From assembly GCA_013822725.1 (NCBI GenBank), contig PNKX01000005.1, forward strand, positions 62,001-126,000: a DNA stretch of 64,000 nt, in the 5' to 3' direction. The notes under the pieces were generated by a model that searched no databases, had not been told where the DNA came from, and saw nothing but the letters and a program-made list of their open reading frames with translations. Position 1 is the first letter of the stretch. Each line of letters begins with the position of its first letter. A program made the position numbers and the translations under genes. Origin of the DNA: Pirellula sp. (GTDB lineage: Bacteria; Planctomycetota; Planctomycetia; Pirellulales; Lacipirellulaceae). Below are positions 8,531-19,117 of the stretch, one piece after another.

Positions 8531-9646
8531 ATGAGACTTTTCACAAATCTCCCCAAAATGATCGCTGTCACTGGGTTGCTGGTGACCACGGTCGTCGGTG
8601 GGCCAGCGACGGCGAGCGATTTTCTGGATGTTACCGGGATGAAGGCGATTTATGACGCCGAGACCGGCAGCCTCCGCTTTGAGGGGTTGTTTAACATTCA
8701 TGGCGTCGGAATCGGCCGCAACGACAAGGCTCAGTTTCGGCCGGAGGGCGCCGCGACGACGCAAGCCGGTTTTTCGGTAGCCAATGAAGAGGAGGCGGGC
8801 TGGCTCTTCCTCGACGGCATCGAGGGGGGAAGTTTTGACGCAGGGACGATTTTTCCCACGGGCCTGAGTGACGGCCTGAGCGACTTCTACATTGGCGTCA
8901 GTTCCATCGGGAGCGGTAAAAACGTCACTCCGATTCCAATCTACACGCCTTCTGGCATTTATCTGCCGAACTTCGATCTCTTTGCGACCCCAGCGCCGCC
9001 GGTCGTCGAGACGCCTCCAATCTTGGATCCCGTCATCCCGACAATTCCGGTCGATCCCGTGCTTCCCAACGAGCCCGTCCTTCCGCCCGTGGTGGAGATT
9101 CCACCGCCTGTTGAACCTTCCGATCCTCCCAGCGAGGAGCCGCCGCAATGGCCGGAATGGGCCGTTGATCCGCCCGCGACCAACCCAGACGTCATCGAAA
9201 CCCCGACGATCATCGAAGATCCTGTTGCCGAGATTGATCCGCCGTCCATCCCGGTATTGATCAATCGACCAATCTACAATTCCATCGATTGGGGATGGTA
9301 TCGTCAAGAATATTTGACCCTCCGAATGGCTGAGTATCAGAACTTTTCGCAAGTCGGCTTGGGGGCGAGCATTACCGCGGATCCCTATCTGGTCGACATG
9401 GACCTCAATCTGGTCGTCGATTCTGTGAATGATGAGCTTAGCTCGATCCAACTCGCGATCATGAGGCTCCAGCAAACCGCGTCGCCGCTGAGCATCCAGC
9501 TGACTGATGCATCGACGTTCGCAGATGCTGCCGCTCAGCAAGTCGCCGTTCCGGAGCCAGCCGCAGGGCTTGCCCTGTTATCGGGCGCTGTCGGATTGGG
9601 AGCATGCGTACGCCGCCGCGATCGACTCGATCAGCAGGCTCGCTAA
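8531..9646 (+). CDS. Secreted proline-rich PEP-CTERM protein
   Basis: A 371-residue exported protein. An N-terminal signal peptide runs to about [10 protein letters not shown] globular beta-rich part (about 35-150) is followed by a long Pro/Glu/Asp-rich linker (about 155-250, with blocks such as [19 protein letters not shown]), an alpha-helical stretch, and a C-terminal sorting tail: VPEP, a hydrophobic helix and Arg-rich end [12 protein letters not shown]. The tail marks it for exosortase-type processing at the cell surface. The function of the globular part is not recognised. It overlaps by four bases the 3' end of the convergent purB gene. Confidence 0.8.
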   Translation: MRLFTNLPKMIAVTGLLVTTVVGGPATASDFLDVTGMKAIYDAETGSLRFEGLFNIHGVGIGRNDKAQFRPEGAATTQAGFSVANEEEAGWLFLDGIEGGSFDAGTIFPTGLSDGLSDFYIGVSSIGSGKNVTPIPIYTPSGIYLPNFDLFATPAPPVVETPPILDPVIPTIPVDPVLPNEPVLPPVVEIPPPVEPSDPPSEEPPQWPEWAVDPPATNPDVIETPTIIEDPVAEIDPPSIPVLINRPIYNSIDWGWYRQEYLTLRMAEYQNFSQVGLGASITADPYLVDMDLNLVVDSVNDELSSIQLAIMRLQQTASPLSIQLTDASTFADAAAQQVAVPEPAAGLALLSGAVGLGACVRRRDRLDQQAR

Positions 9647-11070
9647 ACTCGCACCGACTCGCGTTCGTCGCCGGTCGAGGCGTATTTCGCACGAATCGGC
9701 GTTACCACGTCGGCCAGGAACTCGTCGACCTGCGCCGCGCTCCGTCCGGTCAGCTTCGACGCATCGACGGCTCCCGCCAGATCGACGCCGGCAAACGCTT
9801 TGTCGCCGGCCAGCCGCTCCAGCAAATCGTTCGAGCGGCCATGTTGCTTCACTTCCGCGGCGGCCGCTTGGCTGTGAACGCGGATCCGCTCGTGGAGGTC
9901 CTGGCGGTCGCCGCCGGTTTGCACGGCGGCCATGAGGATGTTCTCGGTCGCCATGAACGGCAATTCTTCGCGTAGATTCCGGGCGATCACTTCAGGGTAG
10001 ACGACGAGCCCCTCGGCGACGTTGCGGTAGAGGAGCAGCACGGCGTCGACGCCCAGGAACGCCTGCGGAAGCACCAGGCGGCGGTTCGAGCTGTCGTCGA
10101 GCGTTCGCTCCATCCACTGCGTGGCGAGCGTGTCACCGGGATTCGATTGGAGGCTCAGCACGAAACGGGCGAGGCCGCAGATCCGCTCGCTGCGCATCGG
10201 GTTCCGCTTGTAGGCCATCGCCGAACTGCCGATCTGCTGCTTCTCGAACGGCTCTTCGAGTTCCTTGCGATGAGCCAAGATGCGCAAGTCGGTCGCCGCT
10301 TTGTGGGCCGAGGCGGCGATGCCAGCGAGGACGTCGACCACTTGGGCGTCGATCTTTCGCGGATACGTCTGCCCCGTCACGGCGTAAGTGGCGTCGAAGC
10401 CCATCTTCGCGGCGACGCGTCGTTCGAGTTCGCGGACCTTCGCGTGGTCGCCGTCGAACAGGTGAAGGAAGCTCGCCTGCGTGCCGGTGGTTCCCTTCGT
10501 GCTGCGGGCCTTGAGTTGATCGAGTCGGTGTTCAACTTCCGCGAGGTCGAGCGTGAGATCGTAGCACCAGAGGGCGGCTCGCTTGCCAACGGTCACTGGT
10601 TGGGCAGGCTGCAGGTGGGTAAACCCGAGTGTCGGCAGATCGCGATACTTCTCGGCGAACGTAGCGAGGGCGTCGATCGTCGCCGCCAGTCGTCGGGCGA
10701 TGAGCTCGAGCGATTCGCGAATCAGCATCAACTCGGCGTTGCAGTTGACGTACTGGCTGGTGGCGCCGAGGTGGATGATCGGCCGCGCTGTCGGGCATTG
10801 GTCGCCGTAGGCGTGGATGTGGGCCATCACGTCATGCCGCAGTTCGCGCTCGTACTTGTCGGCGGCGGCGAAGTCGATCGTGTGGATGTGGGCCCGCAGT
10901 TCCTCGATCTGCGCTTGCGTGACGGGCAGCCCCATCTCCGCCTCGGCCTCGGCGAGCCAGACCCAAAGTTGCCGCCAGGTGCTGTGCTTGCGCTGAGCGC
11001 TCCACAGTTCACTTATCTCAGCAGAGGCGTAACGGCTTTCAAGCGGGTTTTCGTAGCGATCGTGCGACAT
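9643..11070 (-). CDS. purB: Adenylosuccinate lyase
   Basis: A 475-residue protein of the fumarase/aspartase superfamily. The signature [18 protein letters not shown] (282-299) is the catalytic flexible loop, GTTGTQASF (193-201) and [12 protein letters not shown] (104-115) form other active-site segments, and THLQPAQP (151-158) carries a catalytic histidine. It cleaves succinyl-AICAR and adenylosuccinate in purine synthesis. The length is typical. The gene stands alone, convergent with the PEP-CTERM gene. Confidence 0.95.
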   Translation of the reverse strand: MSHDRYENPLESRYASAEISELWSAQRKHSTWRQLWVWLAEAEAEMGLPVTQAQIEELRAHIHTIDFAAADKYERELRHDVMAHIHAYGDQCPTARPIIHLGATSQYVNCNAELMLIRESLELIARRLAATIDALATFAEKYRDLPTLGFTHLQPAQPVTVGKRAALWCYDLTLDLAEVEHRLDQLKARSTKGTTGTQASFLHLFDGDHAKVRELERRVAAKMGFDATYAVTGQTYPRKIDAQVVDVLAGIAASAHKAATDLRILAHRKELEEPFEKQQIGSSAMAYKRNPMRSERICGLARFVLSLQSNPGDTLATQWMERTLDDSSNRRLVLPQAFLGVDAVLLLYRNVAEGLVVYPEVIARNLREELPFMATENILMAAVQTGGDRQDLHERIRVHSQAAAAEVKQHGRSNDLLERLAGDKAFAGVDLAGAVDASKLTGRSAAQVDEFLADVVTPIRAKYASTGDERESVRV

Positions 11071-11088
11071 GGGGCCGTGTGCAAAAGT

Positions 11089-11381
11089 AGCCGCGGGTCA
11101 ACGACCCGCCGGAGCGGAGCAGAAAACGCTCCATTCTACCCGTCGCACGCGTGATCTGATACCGGCGGCTGAATCGAGAAGGCGAAGAATGGGACGCGGA
11201 TTTCCACGAATTTAGCGGATTTTCGCGGATGGGCAGAACGATTCTGAAGGCGGTCGCTTCGAAGCGTCCTAACTTCATTTTTATCCGCGTCTATCCGCCC
11301 AATCCGCGAAAATCCGCGTCCTATTCTTCAGCACTGCAAAACGCCTTGAGTACCGCTCCGGCGGGTCGTTGACCCGCGGCT
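11089..11381. repeat. Nested inverted repeats between purB and the HD gene
   Basis: The outer pair is AGCCGCGGGTCAACGACCCG-type sequence at 11089-11115 and its reverse complement at 11355-11381. Inside lies a second pair: 11196-11235 begins GAAGAATGGGACGCGGATTT and its partner ends at about 11335 with the complementary AATCCGCGTCCTATTCTTC; its right arm repeats an ATCCGCG unit about every 9 bases. The 309-base gap contains no gene. The right end of the outer repeat overlaps the stop codon of the next gene. Confidence 0.85.
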
Positions 11382-12807
11382 ACATGTTAGTGAGATCATC
11401 CTCGCCGCCGCTGCCGACCAGTTGGTCGAGCGCCGCGGCAATCGCCTTCACCTGTTCCAGCGGGGCGTCTTTTCGCACATAGACGCGGCACATCCGATGG
11501 GCCACCGGCAGCTGCCGGAAGAGCTGATCGTCGTCGAGCCGCCGCGTCGCGCCGCCGGCGGTGTAGAGGAAATTCTGCCCGGCCGTCGCCTTTCCTTCGT
11601 GCGGACGATAGATATGCCGTGGCAAGTCGATCTGCATGTCGATGTCGGCGATCTCGCTCGGCAGTTTTGAGCGGATGGCATGCTCAACCATTTTCACGTC
11701 ACTGAAAATGCTGGTCTGTTCAGAGTCATTGGCATTGAACGTGAGATTGCGCTCGTAGGCTGTGTCCCAGTCGACCTGCCGCGCGAGGAGCCGCTGCCAA
11801 CGCTCGCCGAGCGCCCGCTTCGCGACGTTTTCGCTCTTATGCCAATGAGCGACGTCAACCAGCAGCGACCACTCGGTGAAGGTCTTGTAGTCTTCGAGGT
11901 GCTCCAGCGGATTGCCGGGGAAGAGCAGCCCCTTGCTGTCGCGGAACAACCCTTCGAGCGTCTTGTCGATCGCCCGCACCGTGCGATGAAAGTAAACGGC
12001 GCGAAACAGTTCGCTTTTCGTCTGCATGAAGCGCAGCAGCGCGTTCAGCCCGCGGTGATGAATCGTGAGGCCGCGCTCGCTGAAAAAGCTATAACGCAAC
12101 AACCGGTCGAGATCGTACGCCTTCGTACTGTAGCCCGACATGAAGGCGTCGCGCAGCACGAAGTCCATGTTGTCGACGGTATAGAGGCCGCAGAACAGAC
12201 TCCGCAGCAGCGCGAGCCACCGCGGGTGCTCGCTCGAATCGTGCTCGGTCGGCCGCGTGATGAGCCAGGCGATTTGCCGCGGATCGATCTGCTCATGTTC
12301 GAGCATTTCGCTGTTCGGGCAGCGGCGGATGCCGCGGAGCGTTTCGCCCAGCTCTTCGATGATGATGTGGGCGCCAAGCGTCTCGTGCGTCAGTCGCGAA
12401 CCGTCGGGTTGGCGGAACGCACTCAAAAAATGGGCGTCGAAGAAGTGCCCGAATGGCCCATGCCCCACGTCGTGCAACAGCGCTGCGAGCCGCATGGTGC
12501 ATTCGACGAAGCCGCGGCTCGGTACGTCGGGGCAAACTTCCCTGAGGCTGGCGTAAAGCGCGTCGACCGCGCGACTCGCCATGTGCATCGTGCCGACGAC
12601 ATGCTGGAACCGCGTATGCTCGGCCGACGGATAGACCCACCATGCCGTTTGCAGCTGGTGAATTTGCCGCAGCCGTTGCAGCCACGGGTGGTCAAGCAGC
12701 GTCCGCTCGGCCGTTTCGCCCGGCTCGGCGACCGAAATGAACGGGATGTAGCCATGAATCGGGTCGTGGATCAGGCTTTCGCGCTGGATATGCTTCATGG
12801 CCGCCAT
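11380..12807 (-). CDS. HD-domain phosphohydrolase (dNTPase/SAMHD1-like)
   Basis: About 475 residues from an ATG at 12807 or 12798 (MKHIQRESLIHDPIHGYIPF is the typical family start). Metal-binding HD motifs are visible: TRFQHVVGTMHMA and LLHDVGHGPFGHFFD, plus a downstream acidic residue region NMDFVLRDAFMSGY. This is the pattern of the HD superfamily that hydrolyses dNTPs to deoxynucleoside and triphosphate (SAMHD1 or Dgt-like). The substrate is inferred from family. The TAG stop is supplied by the first bases of a TAGCCGCGGG palindromic repeat. It is transcribed divergently from the beta-propeller gene. Confidence 0.85.
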   Translation of the reverse strand: MAAMKHIQRESLIHDPIHGYIPFISVAEPGETAERTLLDHPWLQRLRQIHQLQTAWWVYPSAEHTRFQHVVGTMHMASRAVDALYASLREVCPDVPSRGFVECTMRLAALLHDVGHGPFGHFFDAHFLSAFRQPDGSRLTHETLGAHIIIEELGETLRGIRRCPNSEMLEHEQIDPRQIAWLITRPTEHDSSEHPRWLALLRSLFCGLYTVDNMDFVLRDAFMSGYSTKAYDLDRLLRYSFFSERGLTIHHRGLNALLRFMQTKSELFRAVYFHRTVRAIDKTLEGLFRDSKGLLFPGNPLEHLEDYKTFTEWSLLVDVAHWHKSENVAKRALGERWQRLLARQVDWDTAYERNLTFNANDSEQTSIFSDVKMVEHAIRSKLPSEIADIDMQIDLPRHIYRPHEGKATAGQNFLYTAGGATRRLDDDQLFRQLPVAHRMCRVYVRKDAPLEQVKAIAAALDQLVGSGGEDDLTNM

Positions 12808-12923
12808 TGTGCCGGTCGTTCGGCGAGGTTGCAACGGATGCCAGCGAGTGCGGCCATATCAGCGGACGACCGGCAAACGGTATATTGGCAGGGAAACCTA
12901 CGAACAAGGACCGGAGCGTTCAG

Positions 12924-14738
12924 ATGAGCAAGACCGATGGCAGCGACGTGAACGAGACGGCCCGCGAGACGAAGCCGCCGCGTCAGCTTCGCTTGGCGAT
13001 CCCGCTGGCGCTGGTTGCTCTCTACTGGTTCGCGTTCTTCGGGTTCACCTTCCTGGAGTTGGCGACCTTTCAAGTCTTTCTGTATCGCGTCATGGCGACG
13101 TTGGCGTTGATCGTCACGTTCTCGCTTTGGTGGCTATTCAATCGCGGCATGTCTTGGGGCGAGAAGTTCGCCATCCCAATTGTCGCTGCCGCCGGGTTGG
13201 GGTTGGCGTTTCTCGTGAGAAGTCCCGAGCTCGAACTCAAGCCCGTCGTCTCGGTGTTGATGTTCATCCTCGCCGTGGCGATGACCTTGGCGACGCTCTG
13301 GATGTTACTCGCCCGACACGCGACACCGGCAAGTCGCCGCCGCGGGTTGTTCGCGATCGGTCTGCTCGTGTGGGCGCCGATCGCTCTCATCCGTACCAGC
13401 GGCATGAGCGGCGGCGGTCCCCCAGAAATGCACTGGCGCTGGACGGCCTCGGCCGAAGAAGAATTCCTCGCCGCCCGCCAACAACAAAAAGCCGCGACCG
13501 CTGGTCGCGGAACCGATTCCGTTGCTCGCGACGCCGAACTCGCCGAACCAATCGTCCCGAGCGAAACCGACTGGACCGCTTTCCGCGGCCCGAACCGCGA
13601 CGCCGTGCTTCACGGCGTCAAACTCGTCACCGACTGGGAGAAGTCGCCGCCGAAGGAACTCTGGCGGCAGCGGATCGGCCCCGGTTGGTCGTCGATCACC
13701 GCCGTCGGCAATCTCCTCTTCACGCAAGAGCAGCGCGGCGACGTCGAAGCGGTGATCGCTCTCGACGCCGCCACGGGCGAAGAAGTCTGGTCGCACGAAG
13801 ACAAGACGCGCTTCTCCGAAGAACTCGGCGGCGACGGTCCTCGCGCAACGCCGACGTTTGCCGACGGCTGCATCTACGCTCTTGGCGCCACCGGCGTGTT
13901 GAATTGCCTCGACGCCGCCGACGGTTCACTGGTCTGGAATCGCAACATCGCTGACGATTCGGGCGCCAAGATTCCGGAATGGGGTTTTACCAGTTCGCCA
14001 CTGGTGGTCGACGGGCGCGTGATTGTCTTCGCCGGCGGAGCCGATGATCAGAGTTTGCTGGCCTACGATTCTGAAACGGGCGAACCGGCATGGAATATTG
14101 CCAGCGGCGGGCATAGCTACTCGTCGCCGCAACTCGCATCGTTCGGCGGCGTGCAGCAGGTCCTCTACCTCAGCGACAAAGAGTTCACTGCCGCTGATCC
14201 AGTCACCGGAAAAAAAGTGTGGGGCTTTCCTGCCAGCCAAATGAGAACCGGCATGCCGGCGACGCAGCCGCATCTCATTAGCCCGAACGAAGTGATGATC
14301 GCCTTCAGCGAAGCCGGCGGCACGATGTTGCTCAACGTCGCTCTTGGCGCCGAGGGAAAAGAGTGGAGCGTCGAGCCGAAGTGGCAATCGCGCGATTTGA
14401 AGCCGTACTTCAACGATTACGTGCGCTACGAAGACGCCGTCTACGGTTTCGACGGCAACATCTTCGCGTGCGTCGATCTCAAGACCGGCAAGCGTCATTG
14501 GAAAAAGGGACGCTACGGCGCCGGCCAGGTGCTGCTGCTGGCCGATCAAGGCCTGCTGCTCGTACTCTCCGAGCAGGGCGAGGTGATTCTCGTCGAAGCG
14601 AATCCTGAAGAGTTGAAGGAGGTGGCTCGTTTCCAGGCGATCGAGGGGAAGACCTGGAATCATCCCACCATCGTCGGCGACCGGCTCTACGTCCGCAACG
14701 CGGAGGAGATTGCTTGCTACGAGCTGACGTTGGAATGA
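12924..14738 (+). CDS. Membrane-anchored PQQ-like beta-propeller protein
   Basis: 604 residues from the ATG at 12924, preceded by GGAGCG. The N-terminal 180 residues contain about five hydrophobic segments (for example IPLALVALYWFAFFGFTFLE and VLMFILAVAMTLATLWMLLA). The rest is a beta-propeller with repeated ALDAATGEEVWSHEDKT-like and AYDSETGEPAWNI-like blades of the PQQ/BamB type. The linker at about residues 187-196 includes an intragenic copy of a short palindromic repeat (13485-13510). Such proteins are frequent in planctomycetes; catalytic PQQ use cannot be assumed, since many are structural. Confidence 0.85.
   Translation: MSKTDGSDVNETARETKPPRQLRLAIPLALVALYWFAFFGFTFLELATFQVFLYRVMATLALIVTFSLWWLFNRGMSWGEKFAIPIVAAAGLGLAFLVRSPELELKPVVSVLMFILAVAMTLATLWMLLARHATPASRRRGLFAIGLLVWAPIALIRTSGMSGGGPPEMHWRWTASAEEEFLAARQQQKAATAGRGTDSVARDAELAEPIVPSETDWTAFRGPNRDAVLHGVKLVTDWEKSPPKELWRQRIGPGWSSITAVGNLLFTQEQRGDVEAVIALDAATGEEVWSHEDKTRFSEELGGDGPRATPTFADGCIYALGATGVLNCLDAADGSLVWNRNIADDSGAKIPEWGFTSSPLVVDGRVIVFAGGADDQSLLAYDSETGEPAWNIASGGHSYSSPQLASFGGVQQVLYLSDKEFTAADPVTGKKVWGFPASQMRTGMPATQPHLISPNEVMIAFSEAGGTMLLNVALGAEGKEWSVEPKWQSRDLKPYFNDYVRYEDAVYGFDGNIFACVDLKTGKRHWKKGRYGAGQVLLLADQGLLLVLSEQGEVILVEANPEELKEVARFQAIEGKTWNHPTIVGDRLYVRNAEEIACYELTLE
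13485..13510. repeat. 26-bp hairpin repeat inside the beta-propeller gene
   Basis: Begins CAAAAAGCCGCGACC and ends GGTCGCGG, with the CCGCGACC and GGTCGCGG halves forming a hairpin. The same element, 24 of 26 bases identical, sits inside the VWA gene at 37443-37468 but in another reading frame (here read QKAATAGRG). This is an intragenic insertion in a low-complexity linker. Confidence 0.8.
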
Positions 14739-14753
14739 AATGCGGGGAATTTA

Positions 14754-14943
14754 TTACCACGAAACACACGAAGCACACGAATTGAAAGACGGACAGACTT
14801 CGCCCCGTTGATAGACGCTAATCATTCGCTAAGTAACTGTTTTGATGCATATCGGTTAGCGAGCAATGGCGTCGATCAGCGGTGAAATTCACTCGTCATC
14901 GTCTTTCGTGTCTTTCGTGTCCTTCGTGTGTTTCGTGGTAAAA
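14754..14943. repeat. Nested period-9 inverted repeat (CACGAAACA type)
   Basis: The left arm 14754-14781 (ACCACGAAACACACGAAGCA) and right arm 14901-14943 are reverse complements built of 9-base units. Between them is a smaller inner pair of the GCTAATC type (about 14808-14834 and 14856-14883). The 321-base gap 14739-15059 holds this element and the leader of the VWA gene, and no other gene. Confidence 0.85.
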
Positions 14944-15059
14944 ACTTCCTAGAACCCTGGGTTCAGGCCGCAAGCTTCACTCTGCACCGTCAGCGGCTAT
15001 CATTCACCGGTGCTTCGGCGCCGCCCTGGTTCCACACCTCGCCCGCAGGCCCCTCCGCT

Positions 15060-16760
15060 ATGGCCAATCGCCAGACTCTCGGCGGCGTCATCCACGCCTA
15101 CCAGCAGTACGATCCCAAGCGGTTCCCCAGCCCCACGCAGCCGCCGCCTGATATGACCTCGGCCGCGTTCGAGCACATGCTCGCCTACGGCCAGCGGCGC
15201 GAGCTGACGCCAGAGGAACTCGCCCGCGCGATTCGGATCGACCCCAGCCAGATCTCTGGACTCGGTCCGAGCATCGACGCCCTCGTCGCGATTCTCAAAG
15301 AGCGCAAACGAAAGATTCTCGAACGCTTCGAGATGCGCAAGGCCCGCAAGGCCGCCGACCGCGCCGTTGCTCAACAAGCTCAGGAGATGACGCCGCCGAA
15401 GGGATTGCGCGAGCGTTTCCACTCGGCCGTGAAGAACGAACAGATTCGCGATCTCGAACGACTCTGGTACGCCGCGGGCAACGACCAGTCGCCGTTCGCG
15501 CGGGGACTGGTCTCGCTCATCGAGACGCTTGGCGACAAGTATCTCGTCGAACAACTCGCCGCGAAGTACGAGTTCACCGGCCGCGAGTCGCTTACCGTGC
15601 CGCAGGCCCTCGAGGTGAAGGAGGAGCTCGAAAAGATCGACGACCTGATCAAGCAACTCGAAGAGGCCCGCGAGACGGCGCAGATCGGCCTGATCGACAT
15701 GGAGGCCCTCGCAGAGTTCACTGAGCCGGGCGACGTCGACCAGCTCAGTGCGCTGCAGCAGCAGATTCAAGATTACCTGCGCGAAATGGCCGAGCAGCAA
15801 GGGCTCGAACAGCGCAACGGCAGCTTTCGTCTCACGCCAAAGGCTTATCGCATCTTCCAGGCGAAGCTGTTAGAGCGACTCTTCAGCGAGTTGGCGCCGT
15901 CGCGCACCGGCCGGCATCAAGCAAACATCGTCGGCGAGGGCGCCGTCGAACTTCAAACCACGAAGCAGTACGAATTCGGCGATTCCGTGGCGAACATGGA
16001 CATAACTTCCTCGTTCGTCAACGCGCTGATCCGCAAGGGCCCCGGCACGCCCGTGCGACTCGACCAGGAAGACATCGAAATCCATCGTACCCGCAACACG
16101 CCCAAGTGCGCCACCTGCGTGCTGATGGATATGAGCGGCTCGATGCGCTACGACGGCCAGTACATCAACGTGAAACGGATGGCGCTCGCGCTCGAAGGGC
16201 TCATCCGCAGCGAGTATCCCGGCGACTACCTGCAGTTCATCGAGATGTACAGCTTCGCCAAGCCGGTGCCCCGCGGCAAACTGATCGAACTGATGCCGAA
16301 GCCGGTGACGGTCTACGATCCCATTGTCCGACTCCGCGCCGACATGAGCCGCGACGATGTCAGCGAGCACCAAATCCCGCCCCACTTCACCAACATCCAG
16401 CACGCCCTCTCGACCGCCCGCCGGATGCTGGCAACGCAGGAGACTCCCAACCGGCAGATCATTCTCATCACCGACGGGTTGCCGACCGCCCACTTTGAGC
16501 AGCAGATGCTCTACCTTCTCTACCCGCCCGACCCGCGGACCGAAGAGGCGACCCTCCGCGAGGGCCAACTCTGCCGCCGCGAGGGGATCACGATCAACAT
16601 GTTCCTCATGCCGAGCTGGTCGCAAACGGAAGAGGACGTACGCTTCGCCTACCGCCTGGCCGAATCGACCAAAGGCCGCGTCTTCTTCACCGCCGGCCGC
16701 GACCTCGACCGCTACGTCGTGTGGGACTACCTCAGCCGCCGGCGGGATATTGTGAGCTGA
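15060..16760 (+). CDS. VWA-domain protein (CoxE-like/DUF444-like)
   Basis: 566 residues from the ATG at 15060; the frame is open further upstream, but that part lies in repeat sequence. The N-terminal two-thirds is helical and charged. A von Willebrand A fold begins near residue 350 with MIDAS-type DMSGSMRYDG, followed by IILITDGLPTAHFEQ. Cytoplasmic VWA proteins of this build usually partner a MoxR-type AAA ATPase, but none is present in this window. No signal peptide is seen. Role unknown. Confidence 0.75.
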   Translation: MANRQTLGGVIHAYQQYDPKRFPSPTQPPPDMTSAAFEHMLAYGQRRELTPEELARAIRIDPSQISGLGPSIDALVAILKERKRKILERFEMRKARKAADRAVAQQAQEMTPPKGLRERFHSAVKNEQIRDLERLWYAAGNDQSPFARGLVSLIETLGDKYLVEQLAAKYEFTGRESLTVPQALEVKEELEKIDDLIKQLEEARETAQIGLIDMEALAEFTEPGDVDQLSALQQQIQDYLREMAEQQGLEQRNGSFRLTPKAYRIFQAKLLERLFSELAPSRTGRHQANIVGEGAVELQTTKQYEFGDSVANMDITSSFVNALIRKGPGTPVRLDQEDIEIHRTRNTPKCATCVLMDMSGSMRYDGQYINVKRMALALEGLIRSEYPGDYLQFIEMYSFAKPVPRGKLIELMPKPVTVYDPIVRLRADMSRDDVSEHQIPPHFTNIQHALSTARRMLATQETPNRQIILITDGLPTAHFEQQMLYLLYPPDPRTEEATLREGQLCRREGITINMFLMPSWSQTEEDVRFAYRLAESTKGRVFFTAGRDLDRYVVWDYLSRRRDIVS

Positions 16761-16785
16761 TTCAGCTGGCAGAGCGATTTCTTTT

Positions 16786-16906
16786 TGAACCGCCAAGGAC
16801 GCCAAGGTTCGCCAAGGAGATACAAGCAGCGAACCCATGCGGACGAACATGCTTAAAAATCTTAACTCATGTCTTCCCCTTGGCGTCCTTGGCGTCCTTG
16901 GCGGTT
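16786..16906. repeat. Period-9 inverted repeat (CCAAGGACG type)
   Basis: The left arm 16786-16818 (GAACCGCCAAGGACGCCAAG and on) and right arm 16875-16906 are reverse complements with 9-base periodicity. The short loop carries no further repeat. The remaining gap to 17147 has no recognisable gene. Confidence 0.85.
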
Positions 16907-17147
16907 AGATTTTTGTTTTCTGCAGCACTCTAGCTCGCTAGTGGTTTGCCTCCTTTTTCCAGCTTCGCCAAACTGCCAGCAAGTCGCCGCCCTCGGCTCA
17001 AAACTTGCGGCCATTTGTAACGCCTCCGCACGCTTTCCGCGAAGATATCCATTGTTTTGCCGCCGCAGACCAGCTATTGTCCCGGCGCACGGATCCCCGA
17101 TTTTCTCCCGGCCGCTTCACGCGCGGCCCTGATGCAGGAACGAGACC

Positions 17148-19100
17148 TTGGCGAAACTCCACTCGATTGGCGGCCTGCTGGCGCTGACATTCACCTGCCT
17201 GTTCCCGGCGTTGGCCGCGGCGGCAGTTCCGAGCGATACGATCATGTCCTCCTCGACGCGAGGCTTCGCGTCGATCGCCGACATGAAGAAGCTCGAGGCG
17301 AATTGGAACAAAACGCAAATGGGTCACCTCGTCAAAGACGAGGCGATGCAGCCCTTCGTGCAAGATCTGAAGGCGCAAATCGAGCGTAAGCTCTCCGACA
17401 CGCGCACCAAATTGGCGCTGACGATCGAAGATCTCCGCGACGTCGCGACCGGCGAAGTCGGCGTCGGCATGATCGAACAGGAAGCGACGCGCGCGGCGGT
17501 GGCGATCACCGTCGACGTCACCGGCAACGTCCCGGCCGCTCAAACGCTGCTCGGCAAGATTGATCAGGAAATGACGCGCCGCAAAGCGAAACGCTCCGAC
17601 GTCACTTCGGGCGGCGTGAAGCTGGCCATCTACGCGATTCCTCCGCAGCGCGAGAAGGACATCGCCCGCGAGGCGGCGTTCTTTATTCACCAAGACATGC
17701 TCTGCGCAACCGATAGCCGTGCAGAAGCCGAAGAAATGATCGCCCGTTTCGGCGGCGCGCCGGGCAACCGCCTCGCCGATGTGAAGCCCTACGCGACCAC
17801 GATGGGACGCTGTGCCGCCGAGGCCGACGACCTAACGCCTGAAGTGCGCTGGTACGTCGAGCCGTTTGGCTACGCCCGCGCGAGCCGCTCGCTGGTCTCC
17901 GGCGAAGAGTTGGCTAAGCGGGGTAAGGATTACGTCAGCATTCTGGAGAATCAAGGCTTCGATGCGATCGAAGGCATGGGCGGATTCGTCAACCTCGCCG
18001 CCTATGGGTCGTTCGAAGTGCTTCACCGCACGTCGGTCTACGCTCCGGCCGTGACGAATGACCCGACAAAGTACAAGCTCGCGATGCGGATCATGCAGTT
18101 TCCGAACGCCGAGAAGATGCCGCCGGAGCCGTGGATTCCGCGTTCGTTGGCAAGCTACCGCACGTTCAACATGGATCTGCAGAACGCCTACAAATACTTC
18201 GGTTCGTTGTTTGATGCGATCGCAGGATATGATCATGCCTTTGATGACGTCATCGATGGCCTGAAAACGGATCCCTTCGGCGCGCAGATCGAAGTGCAGA
18301 AGGAATTCGTTCAGCATCTCGGGCAGCGCATCTCGCTGTTCACCGATTACGAGCTGCCGATCACGACCAAGAGCGAGCGATTCATGTTCATGGTCGAGCT
18401 GAAGAACGAAGCAGCCGTCGCCGCGACGGTCGAGAAGTACATGCAGGCCGATCCAAACGCCGAGAAGAAGGAATTCCAAGGCAAAGTCGTGTACGAGATC
18501 AAGCCTGCCCAGGAAGAGATCCCTGAATTGGAGATCGACTTCGAGCCCGCCGCCGCCGCAGAGGCAGGCGCCGAGGGGTTGAAGCCCACCGCAATGTCGA
18601 ACTCCGCGGTCTGCGTCACCGACGGCCACCTGCTCGTCGCGTCGCACCTGACGTTTCTCGAAAAGATGCTCGCCGCGAAGGCGAAGGGCGAGCAATTGAC
18701 CGACGCCCCCGACTTTCGCGAAGTGGAAGTGACGCTCAATCAGTTGCTGCCCGGTCCAGTGGCGGCTCGGTGCTTCCGCCGCACCGACGAGGCCTACCGG
18801 CCAACTTACGAGCTACTACGTCAAGGAAAAATGCCCGAATCGGAAACCCTCCTCGGGCGCCTGCTGAATCGCCTGCTGACGACCCCGGAAGATGAAGAAG
18901 AAGGCGTCCTCCGCAAGCAGCGGATCGACGGTCGGCAATTGCCGCCGTTCGAGATGGTCCGCCGCTACTTCAGCCCGGCCGGCATCGTCGTCCGCTCGCT
19001 CGATGACGGCTGGTTCGTCGTCGGAGCGACGCTTACCAAGCAAGAATCACAAGCCAAGCTCGACGAGGCGCCGGTCCGCGAAGCGTCCCGCGTGCGGTAA
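17148..19100 (+). CDS. Secreted protein of unknown function (650 aa)
   Basis: The start is a TTG at 17148 with AGGAACGAG just upstream, chosen because it gives a signal peptide (hydrophobic LLALTFTCLFPALAAAAV). The mature part is mostly soluble alpha/beta with many charged residues and no transmembrane helix. It contains internal stretches such as EAAVAATVEKYMQADPNAEK that recall DUF3352-like planctomycete secreted proteins, but no catalytic motif is recognised. It is flanked on both sides by period-9 repeats and is a single-gene unit. Treated as a conserved-looking hypothetical. Confidence 0.6.
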   Translation: MAKLHSIGGLLALTFTCLFPALAAAAVPSDTIMSSSTRGFASIADMKKLEANWNKTQMGHLVKDEAMQPFVQDLKAQIERKLSDTRTKLALTIEDLRDVATGEVGVGMIEQEATRAAVAITVDVTGNVPAAQTLLGKIDQEMTRRKAKRSDVTSGGVKLAIYAIPPQREKDIAREAAFFIHQDMLCATDSRAEAEEMIARFGGAPGNRLADVKPYATTMGRCAAEADDLTPEVRWYVEPFGYARASRSLVSGEELAKRGKDYVSILENQGFDAIEGMGGFVNLAAYGSFEVLHRTSVYAPAVTNDPTKYKLAMRIMQFPNAEKMPPEPWIPRSLASYRTFNMDLQNAYKYFGSLFDAIAGYDHAFDDVIDGLKTDPFGAQIEVQKEFVQHLGQRISLFTDYELPITTKSERFMFMVELKNEAAVAATVEKYMQADPNAEKKEFQGKVVYEIKPAQEEIPELEIDFEPAAAAEAGAEGLKPTAMSNSAVCVTDGHLLVASHLTFLEKMLAAKAKGEQLTDAPDFREVEVTLNQLLPGPVAARCFRRTDEAYRPTYELLRQGKMPESETLLGRLLNRLLTTPEDEEEGVLRKQRIDGRQLPPFEMVRRYFSPAGIVVRSLDDGWFVVGATLTKQESQAKLDEAPVREASRVR

Positions 19101-19117
19101 GAAACCGGTAGAAGAAG

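Noticed and set aside
16755..16770. AGCTGATTCAGCTGG after the VWA gene as a second copy of the MITE end
   Set aside because: It resembles AAGCTGATTCAACTGCC, but no matching right end or target duplication was found around the repeat that follows.
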